Assembly (NCBI GenBank): GCA_035048485.1
Contig: CM068588.1
Location: 30,564,769 to 30,628,768, forward strand
Source of the DNA: Pteria penguin
Lineage: Eukaryota; Mollusca; Bivalvia; Pterioida; Pteriidae
Direction: 5' to 3'
Length of the DNA stretch: 64,000 bases
A program made the translations under genes and the position numbers. Under the pieces are notes generated by a model that saw nothing but the letters and a program-made list of their open reading frames with translations, was not told the origin of the DNA and searched no databases. This document shows positions 22,066 through 35,256 of this stretch, piece after piece (within the stretch, counting starts at the first letter, position 1; every line of letters begins with the position of its first letter).

Positions 22066-23448
22066 ACTAGGTATAAAACCACAAACTACATTTTCTGATG
22101 TCTGGATACGGATTTTATCATTCCGTTAATAGAATCTAATATTGTGAAAGTATGTTAAAATGCAAGAACACGATAAATTAATAAAAAGTATAATAGCATA
22201 TTGGAAAACTATAAGTGTAATGTGTATACGAAAATGGGGAGAAATATTGATGAATTCTGTTAAAATAAATTCAAATTAAAAGCATTATGTAATTGCAATT
22301 CCATTGGGAGTGTTCCTAATAGTTCTACTGAATATCTACTGTAATTTTATTCTTCTTGAAACCTGAAATCAATATCTCCATAGAAATATGTCCATAGAGC
22401 GTTCGGAATTATTTGCTTTGTTTCTTATTTTCGTCACCTTCAGATTTCACATTTCATCATCTGTCTTACGCATCGTAATTTCCTATCTGAAACAGTGACA
22501 GATGTTTTAGATACCAACATCTACTACAACTCGCATTCTGCTATTGCATTAAAATACAAAACATCTACCGACTGTTGATAGGGCTCTATCTAACTTTGCG
22601 TTACTTCTAGCAGAAATGCATAATGAATAGTGTATTTAAGTGTAAACTGTACTATCTTTTTGTATTTTGGAGGACTTTAGGGACTTAGTACATATACTGG
22701 TATTCATGAATATGTGTATACAACATTTATTAAAGAAAAGTCTTTAAAACCACAAATCAGTATTCAATACATAAATCATTTGCACTAAACATCTCGAATT
22801 TCATTTATTCTGATGTTATAAGGTATCTTACTTTTACAAATCCATACAGAAGAAAGGAAAAAATATCTGGCCCAGCCGTTTGACACAAACTGTCACATAC
22901 ATTCATAGTGTAGAAAAATAATGGAAGTTATCTAAAAAATATTTCATTATAATGTAAATATGGTACCGACATTTTTGGTATGACTGAAGCAGAGATATGA
23001 AAGGGTCGAATAAATATTCCACCAATCCTTTTTCAATCCTTCCCAACAAAATGATATCTACAGTTACTGAAACCTCTCAAGTACTGTGAAAAAAAGAATT
23101 TTAGTCAAAATAATAATAATAATAATAAACATCTGACCGAGCTGTATGACACAAATCGCCTTAAACATAAAAACATGATAACAGTAAAAAAAAAATAACC
23201 ATTTGAGTTTTTTTCATTTTTCAACCACTTTACCATATGACAAATTGGGAGATTAAACTTTTAGCAACTATGCGCTTAGCAATGCAGGGTTGAAGGGTTC
23301 AGAATTTGATACTTAAAACTGAGTTTTCAAAACGACAGGAGTCGTCTGTCAATCGGCAGTATACTCTGCTCTTAATCAAGAGGGTGCAAAGATCGATAAT
23401 TCTTTGCAGTATATCATATATCGTACATTGACAGATATTACATACAGG
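22066..23448. other. non-coding stretch with two small dispersed repeats
   Basis: No gene is recognised. Related short segments (GAGCTGTATGACACAAAT type) lie near 22868-22915 and 23130-23190, and again near 37995-38060. The latter two sit next to (AAT)n runs. Confidence 0.5.
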
Positions 23449-25330
<1,882 letters not shown>

Positions 25331-25394
25331 TGTCAGATCGGTTGAAGGATTTCACTATACATGATAGTGTTAAAGAATATTATGTAATATTCTA

Positions 25395-25545
25395 GAAAGG
25401 TTAACTTCATACTGTCATAAAATCCTTGACCATAAAACTTCCTCATCGATGAATTTACGCGTTTGATATCCTTGTGTGACATTATTATTTGTAAATCGCC
25501 TTGCCTTAAGAACACAAATCTCCTAAAAACAGCATGATCTTGTAT
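25395..25545 (-). pseudogene. small Penelope-like fragment
   Basis: On the minus strand the strings FRRFVFLRQGDLQ and SSMRKFYGQ resemble the C-terminal part of family 2 (ARRLSVKLLNQGY and SSLRKFYGRY in the copy at 43.6 kb). The piece is short and diverged. It lies just downstream of the GPCR gene. Confidence 0.4.
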
Positions 25546-25682
25546 AGGCAACATTTTAGAAAAATATGCATTTTTTCAGTTAAAAAAATTAAACAGCAGG
25601 ATTCTGTTGCAATCTTTTACGAATCATCAGATTCAATATAGGTTGAAACCTCTTTATGAAAGACAATAATCTAATGTTTCAT

Positions 25683-26849
25683 TTATGCTGTTGTGACAGT
25701 AAAGGGTATTACGTTTGTTGGTTTATTCAACGTCAGCAAAGCTTTCACTGCTTTTCTGTGCCACTTATTTGTTACTGTGTATATAATTGGATGCATTGCA
25801 CTTCCACACGCAAGAAACAGCAGTGACGATTTGTGACCGATGGCCGGCAATTTATTTATGTCGATGTCGATAACTCGCAAACAAAGATAAGGAAACACCG
25901 TGATAAAATATCCTGTTGATGTAATAAACATTGTTTTAGCAACCTGTAATCCTAACTTCCTTTTCTGAATTTGTGAGATTGTTCGAAATTCCGTAGAATT
26001 ATAAACCTTCGACTTGATATGTTTCAGTACAAGAAGATATGACAAAAATGTAATAAAGAAACAAAACAAAAATAAGGCAAATTCAAATTCTGGCAAGTAT
26101 TGAATTAGGTTATGTATAATACATGCATCATATTTGTTACTGAAATCTATATGACTATCATCCGTTACTAAAATTGGTAATCCATAAAGAATTATTGGAA
26201 AAAGAAAACATATACTTATAATAAAAATAGTTTTAGAGGTTGCAAAAACTGTTAGATATTTAGATTTTGTTTTAGTAAGAAGTAAATATCTATTGAACGC
26301 AACAATAGGGAAAACAAAAATTCTAACAAAATAGCAGAGGGGTATAGTCAATGCAACTAAGTAACACAAAATGTCGGAAACCATTTTTTCAACAATTGCC
26401 CAATATGCAAGTATTGGGTAAATCAAAACACATAATATTAGATCTGTCACTGATAACACAAAAATAACTGATCCAGATGGTGTCCTTAATTTTTTCGTCA
26501 TAGAAATAGCAACTATCAGTAAAACACTGAATAGCATTCCAACAATGGAGGTTGAAATGTAAACGAATACAGATAATATTTTCTCTGCGAGTGTACTATC
26601 ATTTTCCTGGTCGCCGTGCAGGTGATCATGATCATCGCCGTGAGATTCTACGTGGGTATTGCCGGCATGTTTGGGATTCTCTACGCCCTGGAGACCGCCA
26701 TTTATCTCCACATGTTGATGACTTTCCACACTTGTAATTTGGGTAACACATGGTGCACTGGTACACTCAACATCTATCCCGTTAATTCCACCGATATTTA
26801 TTAAGATATAAAGTAAATGTATGATCGGTGTAATGTTCCGCAATGCCAT
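25683..26849 (-). CDS. class A (rhodopsin-like) G protein-coupled receptor
   Basis: This is a single-exon gene of 388 codons. I start it at 26849 because the ATG there has an A at -3 and G at +4 and is followed directly by a likely signal peptide (residues 1-25); another ATG lies three codons upstream. Residues 45-80 form an extracellular segment rich in His, Asp and Glu (HGDDHDHLHGD). Seven hydrophobic segments follow from about residue 90. Family marks: LSVTD in TM2, Cys162 before TM3 and Cys243 in the second loop (likely disulfide), NRY at 186-188 in place of DRY, FPY in TM6, and HPIIY at 353-357 in place of NPxxY. The NRY motif occurs in melatonin receptors and in the Moody/Tre1/GPR84 group, but the ligand cannot be told from sequence. 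The short tail ends at TTA. No lesion is seen, and it lies among mobile DNA without introns. Confidence 0.88.
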   Translation of the reverse strand: MALRNITPIIHLLYILINIGGINGIDVECTSAPCVTQITSVESHQHVEINGGLQGVENPKHAGNTHVESHGDDHDHLHGDQENDSTLAEKILSVFVYISTSIVGMLFSVLLIVAISMTKKLRTPSGSVIFVLSVTDLILCVLIYPILAYWAIVEKMVSDILCYLVALTIPLCYFVRIFVFPIVAFNRYLLLTKTKSKYLTVFATSKTIFIISICFLFPIILYGLPILVTDDSHIDFSNKYDACIIHNLIQYLPEFEFALFLFCFFITFLSYLLVLKHIKSKVYNSTEFRTISQIQKRKLGLQVAKTMFITSTGYFITVFPYLCLRVIDIDINKLPAIGHKSSLLFLACGSAMHPIIYTVTNKWHRKAVKALLTLNKPTNVIPFTVTTA

Positions 26850-26869
26850 CGTTTTCATACAATATTGCA

Positions 26870-27596
26870 ATTAGGGATGAATCTCAGGGGATTAAGGATG
26901 ATGGAGTATAATTCATTAAAGTCAAATCGCTATTCCGCTATGTAAATTATTTCCTATATTGTGTTATTCCTCCTTTGAAAAGAAATGTGTAATCATCATA
27001 CATATCTTCAATTTGCTACAAAATATACTAAATATGCAGTCTAGTAGAATATGTAGCTGTCAATAAAAACGCGACTTACATTAGAAAATGGTTTACACTT
27101 CCTTGTCTCTATAGCAATCCAATACACAGTCATTATCAAGGTTGTAATTGCTCCATGTATGAATGAAACCACAATACAAAGATTACCACATCTCGAATAA
27201 AAAAGTCCCTTTTACATGCAAATACACATTTTACGTCAATTCCACAGAAAGGTGAGAATATTAGCAGCTATCCTATTATTAGTTTTGTAATGAAAGTTCG
27301 TTCCTGCATATTGTAATTCATTAAGACAGCATGATGATTTGCACACTAGACTGTTTTAATTGATTTGTAAATCAATAATGATCTCTGGCAGATCTTTTCG
27401 AAAATTTGGTAATTTATTTTATGTTTTGGTGTCGTCACTCTCATGTGATGTTATATTTGATTTTTATTTATATTGTGATTTACTTGATCTTCAATTGATC
27501 CAACACACATGAAAAGTAAACATTGTTGTAATACATCCTTTTTCTTTTTAGCTATATGTATTGCTAAAATGGATCTCATATATTTGCATTGAAACT
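26870..27596. other. upstream region of the GPCR gene, nothing recognised
   Basis: The region is AT-rich. No TATA box at a sensible distance or upstream non-coding exon could be identified for the minus-strand receptor gene. Confidence 0.5.
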
Positions 27597-30062
27597 TTAT
27601 TATTATTTATTATTTAAACATTTATAGAGCGCTCTATCTAGAACTTTCTAAAGCGCTTTACATATACATGCAATAAATATTATCAGAATTGATAAACAGT
27701 CATAAGATTATAAAAAGTTAAAAGAGATTATTACACTCAAATTATTTGTATAGGAAATATTAATAGAATAGAAATGAATAATATATACATTCACTAAAAC
27801 GAACCTAGAATTGAAAAATTATCAAAATGAAGTTGATTTCCTTTGAAATTAATAAGATATGCTCTATTCATATATATGTATTACCAATTAACAGTTCATA
27901 TATAAATTAAGGTCTCTTACTAGGTGATAAAACCAGCATAATTACAAATTAAAAGCTTGTTTAAAAAGATGAGTTTTCAGTGCTTTTTTGTATAAGGCAA
28001 GGGATGAACACTTTTTCAAGCTGTCCGGGAGAGTGTTCCAAAGAGAAGCTGAAACCACATCAAAACGACGGTCCCCGTAAGTTCTGATGCGTGCTCGTGG
28101 CACTCGAAGAAGATAGGAAGATTCTGAGCGGAGGGATCTAGCTGGCGTATAAAGTTCAAGAAGTTCCCGTAAATACATGGGTGCCTGATTGTTCAAAGCC
28201 TTGAACACGAGCAGGAGAATCTTGTACTTTATCCTGTATTCAACAGGAAGCCAATGCAGACCAATAAGCAACGGTGTTACGAGCTCCTTCCTCTTGGTAC
28301 GCGTAACTAGCCTAGCCGCGGTATTTTGCACCCGCTGAAGTTTTGCGATATACTGTTTATTTATACCAGAGAATAGGGCATTGCCGTAATCCAATCTGGA
28401 AGTTACGAGTGAATTCACCAAGGTCTAGCACGCATCTTCGGTAATGTACGGACGAATACACCCAATTTTCCTGATATTTGGGTAGGCTAGACGGGAACAA
28501 GAAATACATTGTTTATGCATGCTCATGCTTCTGTCGAAATACACGCCAAGGTTTTTGACGAAAGAGGCGTTATTTATAATATTTTTACCAATAGATAGTT
28601 CAAAATCAGCCAGTTCTTTTTGTCTGTGTTTAGGCGCAAAGACGATTAGTTCTGTTTTGTCCTCATTTAACTTCAGATTATTCGCGGACATCCAAAGCCG
28701 TATATCTGCGAGACACTTTGACATTTTTGAAGATACGTCTGGGAGGTTCTCTAGCTGCTCGACTGCAATGTATAACTGTGTATCGTCGGCATATATATGG
28801 TATGTCATGTTGTGGCGCCTACACAGTTCACCAATAGGTTTCGAAAATAAAAAGTAGAATTTAGGGCCGAGAACGGACCCCTGGGGCACACCAATTTCCA
28901 AAGGACTCGAATCCGATAAGGTAGAGTCTATGCAGACACGTTGACATCGATTTCTGAGATACGATTTTATCCATTTCAAAGCAGATCCTGATATACCAAA
29001 TGAATTTTTGAGCCTTTGAAATAGAATACTGTGGTCAATGACATCGAAGGCTGCCGATAAATCCAACATGATAAGTATGGCACAACAATTACTATCCAGT
29101 GCGCGTGCGATATCATGGTGTACTCTAAGTAGCGCAGTTTCAGTGGAATGACCAGATCGGTATGCTGATTGGTAGTTTTCATGTAAGAGGTTTATATCGA
29201 GATGACTTTCGATTCTCTTAGATACCACTTTTTCGAGTACTTTAGAGATGAAAGAGAGGTTTGAAACTGGGCGATAGTTTTTGAAAATCTTGAAATGTCA
29301 AGACCAGTTTTTTTTCAAAAGTGGTCGCACGATGGCTTGTTTAAAAACACATGGAACGGACGAGTCACAAAGCGATCTATTTATTATTGACACCATTGCA
29401 GGCACAAAGCTATCCAAACATTGCTTCAGCAGATAGGTCGGAATAGGGTCAAGTTCACAAGACTTCGAACTGGAGTGCAAAATTATTTTCCGAATTTCCT
29501 CCGGCGAAGCAGGCGCAAATTGCGATAGTTGTTGACCGGTAAATGGAATGTCTACTATGAACGGATCCATAACCTGCTGATTCGAGTTATTAGTATCTTG
29601 AAGCGACAAACGGATACTTTGAATCTTATCATGGAAATATTCCGAAAAATTGTTTGCAAGTGTTGTCTGATTAGATGCAGAGGGTAAAGCAGGCTCCGAT
29701 TTATTTCCCAGAAGTTGATTTGATATGATATAAAGCTTCTTTGCATCATTGCCACATTCTGAAATTTTACACGAGAAAAAATCCATTTTAGTTTGTTAAA
29801 GTAACTTGAAATACGATTTCGACGCATCTCTGAAAATGTCATAATGAACATTAAGGTTAGTACGTCTCCATACTCGTTCAGCCCGACGTTTGTTTCGCTT
29901 TGCCGTGTGTAGTTCATCGGAAAACCACTGCGTATTTGGTCTTACGAGAATCGACTTCGTCTGTAGAGGGGCATGTGCATCGAGAACGTCACGAATAGCC
30001 CTGTCATAAATACAAGTCATTTCGACGACAGGTAAATCCCTTTGTATCGCAGATAGACAGAA
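27597..30062 (-). pseudogene. CR1/L2-like LINE, 5' truncated, few lesions
   Basis: On the minus strand one frame holds four long open pieces from 30062 to 27942. The order is: LPVVEMTCIYDRAIRDVLDA; a linker ending DPIPTYLLKQCLDSFVPAMV; NYRPVSNLSFISKVLEKVV; LIMLDLSAAFDVIDHSIL; GVPQGSVLGPKFYFLF; the YADDTQLYIAV catalytic box; and a C-terminal region with LVTSRLDYGNALF and LHWLPVEYRIKYKILLL. Visible lesions are a TAA near 29795, two small compensating frameshifts near 29285-29320, and a TAG at about 28423. The endonuclease domain is missing. The 3' end (27597-27660) has AAAGCGCTTTAG and GAGCGCTCTATAAATG followed by ATT-type repeats, typical of L2/CR1 tails. The small number of lesions suggests a fairly young insertion. 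Confidence 0.88.
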
Positions 30063-30426
30063 TCAGTTTTTTCATATTTATTGTGTGTAACTCTGAAACA
30101 TTGGTCAAATTCATTTCATCTAAAAAAATTGTCCAAATATATCACTGTTTATCATATATAAAACTGTTGTTATTTACCCCCATTAATTCATTATACGGAA
30201 TGATTAGTTTATTATGTGATATATTAAAGTTTATCGTATTTTATAAAAGAAAGACATTTGTCATGCAAAACATTTTCAGATAAGGTGAAGTATTTGTGTA
30301 CTTGGGCACGGTCCATTTGATATTCTTGGGACTTTTTTGCGAAAAAAAAAATCCTTGCTCGGAAAAATGGTAGAGAAAAATAAATTTGCTCATCAAATCG
30401 GAAAAAAATCATCTTCCTCATAGACA

Positions 30427-32085
30427 TAACTTGTCGAAATGCTCATATGGTGCACTAAATTAAAAGGTATATATGTTCTATAATTATTATAACCATTAGG
30501 TTGGTGTCACTGCTGCTGGTGGACCGATAGGACCCGAGGGCATCACAAGTCTAGTTTTCAGTGCTTTTGTACTGACATTTGCCGTGATAAAATTATGTAA
30601 ATTACTCTAAAACTAAGGAGAATCTCCCTCAGGCATAGCTCTGTCCTTAGATTGATTCTTTGGTTCACTTTTTCGGTCATTTTGGTTTCAATACTGCTCT
30701 TCATACATTTATATTATATGAGATTTCCAACCATTCGGCCATGAGCATTACTGAAGAGACATAAGTTGTCGAAATGCGCATCTGGTGCACAAAATTCAAA
30801 TGTATATATTTTCTATATCTATTATAACCACTAGGCCGGTGTCACTGCTGGTGGACTGATAGTCCCCGAGGGCATCATAAGTCTAGTTTTCAGTGCTTTT
30901 GTACTGACTTAAAATATATACTTAAATTTGCCGTGATAAAATTATGTAAATTACTCTAAAACTAAAGAGAATCTCCCTCAGGCATAGCTCTGTCCTTAGA
31001 TTGATTCTTTGGTTCACTTTTTCGGTCATTTTGGTTTCAATACTGCTCTTCATACATTTATATTATATGAGATTTCCAACCATTCGGCCATGAGCATTAC
31101 TGAAGAGACATAAGTTGTCGAAATGCGCATCTGGTGCACAAAATTCAAATGTATATATTTTCTATATCTATTATAACCACTAGGCCGGTGTCACTGCTGG
31201 TGGACTGATAGTCCCCGAGGGCATCATAAGTCTAGTTTTCAGTGCTTTTGTACTGACTTAAAATATATACTTAAATTTGCCGTGATAAAATTATGTAAAT
31301 TACTCTAAAACTAAGGAGAATCTCCCTCAGGCATAGCTCTGTCCTTAGATTGATTCTTTGGTTCACTTTTACGGTCATTTTGGTTTCAATACTGCTCTTC
31401 ATACATTTATATTATATGAGATTTCCAACCATTCGGCCATGAGCATTACTGAAGAGACATAAGTTGTCGAAATGCGCATCTGGTGCACAAAATTCAAATG
31501 TATATATTTTCTATATCTATTATAACCACTAGGCCGGTGTCACTGCTGGTGGACTGATAGTCCCCGAGGGCATCATAAGTCTAGTTTTCAGTGCTTTTGT
31601 ACTGACTTAAAATATATACTTAAATTTGCCGTGATAAAATTATGTAAATTACTCTAAAACTAAGGAGAATCTCCCTCAGGCATAGCTCTGTCCTTAGATT
31701 GATTCTTTGGTTCACTTTTTCGGTCATTTTGGTTTCAATACTGCTCTTCATACATTTATATTATATGAGATTTCCAACCATTCGGCCATGAGCATTACTG
31801 AAGAGACATAAGTTGTCGAAATGCGCATCTGGTGCACAAAATTCAAATGTATATATTTTCTATATCTATGAAATATATACTTCAAATTTAGTCATCAAAT
31901 TAAGTAAATCACTCTAAAACTAAGGCGTAACTCCCTCATGCATAGCTCTGTCCTTAGACACTGCTCTTCAAATATTTATGTATTATGAGAATTCCAATCG
32001 TTCGGCCATTAGCGTTACTGAAGAGACATAACTTGTTGAAATGCGCATATGGTGCACTAACTTAAAAGGTATATATGTTCTATAT
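30427..32085 (+). repeat. 349-bp tandem satellite (pearl-like repeat)
   Basis: The marker CGAAATGCGCATCTGG begins at 30770, 31119, 31468 and 31817, giving exactly 349 bp per unit; a diverged partial unit lies at each end (30435 and about 32037). Units are almost identical, so the array is young or homogenised. The same unit occurs singly at 9531-9882 and as old fragments at 3.0, 4.2 and 58.3 kb. Each full unit contains a hammerhead-like core (see findings). No open frame spans a unit. Confidence 0.93.
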
Positions 32086-32246
32086 TCATCATTTGTCTTG
32101 AAACCTTTCTATACCAGATGTAGAATAATATAATTATCAATATGGTAACTTCTCTTTTAATACGTACTGTGTGTAAATGGTATTCTCAGTATCAAGTCTA
32201 CCATCAACTCACTGCAGTCACAATACAATACTCAAAATCAAGTAAC

Positions 32247-32310
32247 GAGGTGGACAGGGAGATCTGGGACCCGGAAGAAGTAACATACCCTGCTCCTTTT
32301 GTCTAATTTG
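32247..32310 (-). mobile_element. diverged PLE cassette fragment
   Basis: The plus strand reads GAGGTGGACAGGGAGATCTG, then GGACCCGGAAGAAGTAACAT. This resembles the cassette GAGACCAGGTGCCCGGGAGG with mutations. It is isolated from any reverse transcriptase. Confidence 0.3.
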
Positions 32311-32759
32311 CCTTAAAATCAAAATATTCAAAGTCATTAAACTATTCTAACACTGTTTTATTACGAGAACAAATATGCTAAATACTTATCGGGATATACA
32401 CAGAACAAAAAACAAATGTAAAAAGTGATGACAATGTGTCATGCTCACCAAGGCAATGGAATTTATACACCAGTAGGGTTATGGTTAGGGTCAGTGGTCT
32501 GATGCGTCAACTAAATAGACCAAGGTCACTACCTAAATACAGAACTTTGCTGTGTATATTTTGCAAATATAAAACAACAATGGATAAAGTCTGTATTCCT
32601 AGTTTTGTTGCAAATTTTTTTATAATGCCTGCGCATTTATACATTGCTATATACATGTACATGTATTATAGGAATCACTATGTCTTTGTCAGGCGCCTGT
32701 CTGTCCGACAGTCACACTTTAGTGAAAGTCACACTTTACAATCAAAAGATACTCTAGAT

Positions 32760-33880
32760 GTACACTGTAAATCATCTAATGACGGTTGTAGAGCTGAACT
32801 TGCAAGGGTACTACTAAAAACATAATCTTACTATCTAATATAAAATTCCTAGAACATATCACCTCATCAGAAAGTAGTCTAGTTCATGAAATATACAACA
32901 CCACAAAAGAATCAAACACCTAGGTGATAGCTATTTCTAATTTATTAAAGAAAAAAGAGGAGTTACTGGCTCAGTTATGTGGCAGAAGTCACCATAGAGC
33001 TATACAATAAATGAATATAAATAATATACTAGAACATATATCACATTACAAAAATATTTGATTGTAGTGCAATTACGATACCGACTAAGGACGGTCATTT
33101 AATTTGACAAAAGCCAAACAAATGGTGTGGTTAACCGGTTTACGGGCCCACCTTCCCACTCACCGTAACAGCAGAAAAATCAAAGGACGTACATTTAAAA
33201 ATTTATAAATAACCCTCCATGTTAAGAACAAGGGTCAACAGGTATCGCATATTGAGAGGTCATAAAAATATAAACACGTAAGGTATTGTAAAATACATAA
33301 TGGTATAAAAATATATGCGACATCAACATGATAAACCGTGCTCTGCCAGTAGATTGCCAGATTAAATAATCTATGCTTCATTTTATCTCAAATAGCCTTC
33401 ACACAATAAAAAAACCCCAACCTAAATACTATCAAACAAAGAATTTATGACATATGCCGACAAGATCAAAATGCAAGAATTCTCAATTCAACAAAACTAT
33501 CTTTTTTCAAAAACTTCTGCACAATGTAATATGTAGATTATCTAATAAACAAATGTGAAAAAGCAAACATTTGCAAATTCAGAAACAGTGCACTCTTTTT
33601 AGCAATTGAAAGAGACAGGTATAAAAATATTCCAAGAGAAGAAAGATTCTGTAAATTGTGCAATAACCAGGTAATTGAAGATTAAGCCCGTTTTATATTA
33701 CATTGTTCAAAATTTTTTGAAAATAGATAGAAAATAATAAAGAAATACGAAACGTATTTCAAACACTTTACACAGTTTAATGATGATTTAAAACCTCAGC
33801 TAATATCAAACAATAATGAATAATCTTTGTTGAGATTCAAATCATCATACTTAATGGAATGTATATAACTTTGATTCTCT
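32760..33880 (+). pseudogene. non-LTR retrotransposon C-terminal fragment, split by a PLE end
   Basis: Plus-strand fragments in order: CRAELARVLLKT (about 32790), ESSLVHEIYNTTKESNT (about 32870-32920), then after a PLE insertion the stretch IYDICRQDQNARILNS near 33450, LFLAIERDRYKNIPREERFC and KLCNNQVIED near 33600-33690, and a tail with YFKHFTQFNDDLKPQLISN. The IERDRYKNIPREERFCKLCN pattern is the C-terminal Cys-containing region of a LINE group common in invertebrates. It shares the pattern with the LINE at the right edge (IESGRW..ERSDRKC). Several stops and frameshifts make it non-functional. Confidence 0.7.
32945..33355 (-). mobile_element. family 1 PLE 3' end inserted in a LINE
   Basis: On the minus strand it covers the last 410 bp of family 1, from near GCAGAGCACGGTTTATCATG to the tail with TGACTTCTGCCACATAACTG. 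It interrupts the LINE remnant at 32760-33880. It is close to the corresponding parts of the copies at 6.7 and 11.7 kb, so the insertion is relatively recent. Confidence 0.8.
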
Positions 33881-34109
33881 CACCTAGAAATTACAACAAC
33901 ATAGCCTTTCTATAGTAGATAAATGCATTTAATCTCATGGTATAATTAAATGCTATATACAAGCTACCACTTTTGTTTGAATATTTCTGTATATAATTGT
34001 TCTGAATCTCTTTTACTATATCATCTCTTATTTTATATCATATTGCCACAGAGTACAAAATTATTATTGTTTGTATTAATTTAGATATCACTGTGCTGAT
34101 TCACTTTCT

Positions 34110-34181
34110 TTGTGTTCTTTGTATAGCTCTATGGTGACTTCTGCCACATAACTGAGCGAGTAACTCCTCTTTTTTCTTTGA
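34110..34181 (+). mobile_element. family 1 PLE 3' tail, plus orientation
   Basis: The block TATAGCTCTATGGTGACTTC with TGCCACATAACTGAGCGAG matches, in inverse orientation, the tail at 32945-33005 with about one mismatch over 60 bp. The two tails bound a 1.24-kb interval. Only the tail is present here. Confidence 0.75.
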
Positions 34182-34393
34182 GCTATAGCCATTGTATTAA
34201 TGTGTTTTATGCCAGTAAACAGTTTGAATTTGAATCAAAGCTATTGTAGGCCACAAATTTTTTGTTTTACTCGAACATTTTCGTTAGTTGATATGAAAAA
34301 AGCCTTGCCTGGACTGGCCATGAGAAAAATAATAATATTCAGCTTGAAAAAATCTTGCTCTGACACACATAAAAAACAAACAAAATAAAAAAA

Positions 34394-34480
34394 AAGGGGG
34401 GGGGAAGAAAAACACAAAACAACTCCCCCGAAAATAAAACCAACTCCCCTCCCCCAAATCACCCCCTCCCCCGACCAGAA
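34394..34480. repeat. G-run followed by C-rich tract
   Basis: A run of about ten G is followed within 30 bp by several runs of four to five C, ending near 34474. The tract could form hairpins or i-motif/quadruplex structures. A 20-odd-bp segment beside it (AGAATATCAAATGGACCGTG) recurs inverted near 30308-30328. Confidence 0.7.
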
Positions 34481-34809
34481 TATCAAATGGACCGTGTCTT
34501 AGGTATTCCACGTAAGGGGAAATAAATGGCATAAATGTTCTGCATTAAGTTAATTCAATTTATATTTTTTGTTACAATTGTGTGGTCAATTTACCATGGT
34601 GAGACATGGTTTGTCAACTAGAAATAACTTTATTATCCCTCATCACGACATGCAACATCATTTTGTTCTATGAAACCTTTTCTTAATGTCGAAACTTCTT
34701 TTCAATAAAACAATAAGATTTAAAACGTCTCCGATTTCTAAATACATACGTGGCCAATTAGATTAGAAGAAATCAAACATGTATATTTCCCATAGGTTAT
34801 GACAAGAAA

Positions 34810-35256
34810 AAATCGAAGAAGTACCGAAGAGTATACCATATCTCATAGTCCATGAGATATCGTGTATAGTGTGATATTTAGAAAAATGCGAACTCCAATA
34901 AAATCGAGCTGAGACTAGGTGCCCGGGAGGAGTAAGCGCCCCCTGGTTTATGCAGCACCTGTCGCAAAATCCTGCGACAACTTTTCAAGTCTAAGAAGTA
35001 AATACATAAATATACACGTATCAACACATGAAGGAGACAAGAACACGAAGTCAAATTTTCCTGTTGAATGCATGACATATTGTTTAACTTAAATTCCGGC
35101 ATTGGAAATGCACTTGAACAAATGCCTGTATACATACGTATGATGTCAAATCAAGTATAGTCAAAAAGTTAAGATGGTTAGTTTGTATGGTCAGGTCGCA
35201 AAATATCGGTTAACATTATTGAAAGAGGAATCTGAAATTGTCTAGATCCCTATAGA
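34810..35256 (-). mobile_element. family 2 PLE 3' end
   Basis: It matches 19493-19960 over its whole length: ATCGAAGAAGTACCGAAG start, cassette with GTGCCCGGGAGGAGTAAGCG, and GTCAGGTCGCAAAATATCGG near the coding end. It stops at about 35256, inside the last codons of the reverse transcriptase, so the copy is strongly 5' truncated. Confidence 0.75.

Noticed and set aside
26552..26804. Plus-strand frames opposite the GPCR N-terminus
   Set aside because: They are shadow frames of the receptor gene, without family marks of their own.
30427..32085. CRISPR-like array
   Set aside because: The repeats are 349-bp adjacent units without spacers in a eukaryotic genome: a satellite.
32470..32510. Telomere-like repeats (GGGTTATGGTTAGGGTC)
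   Set aside because: Only about two imperfect units; no array.
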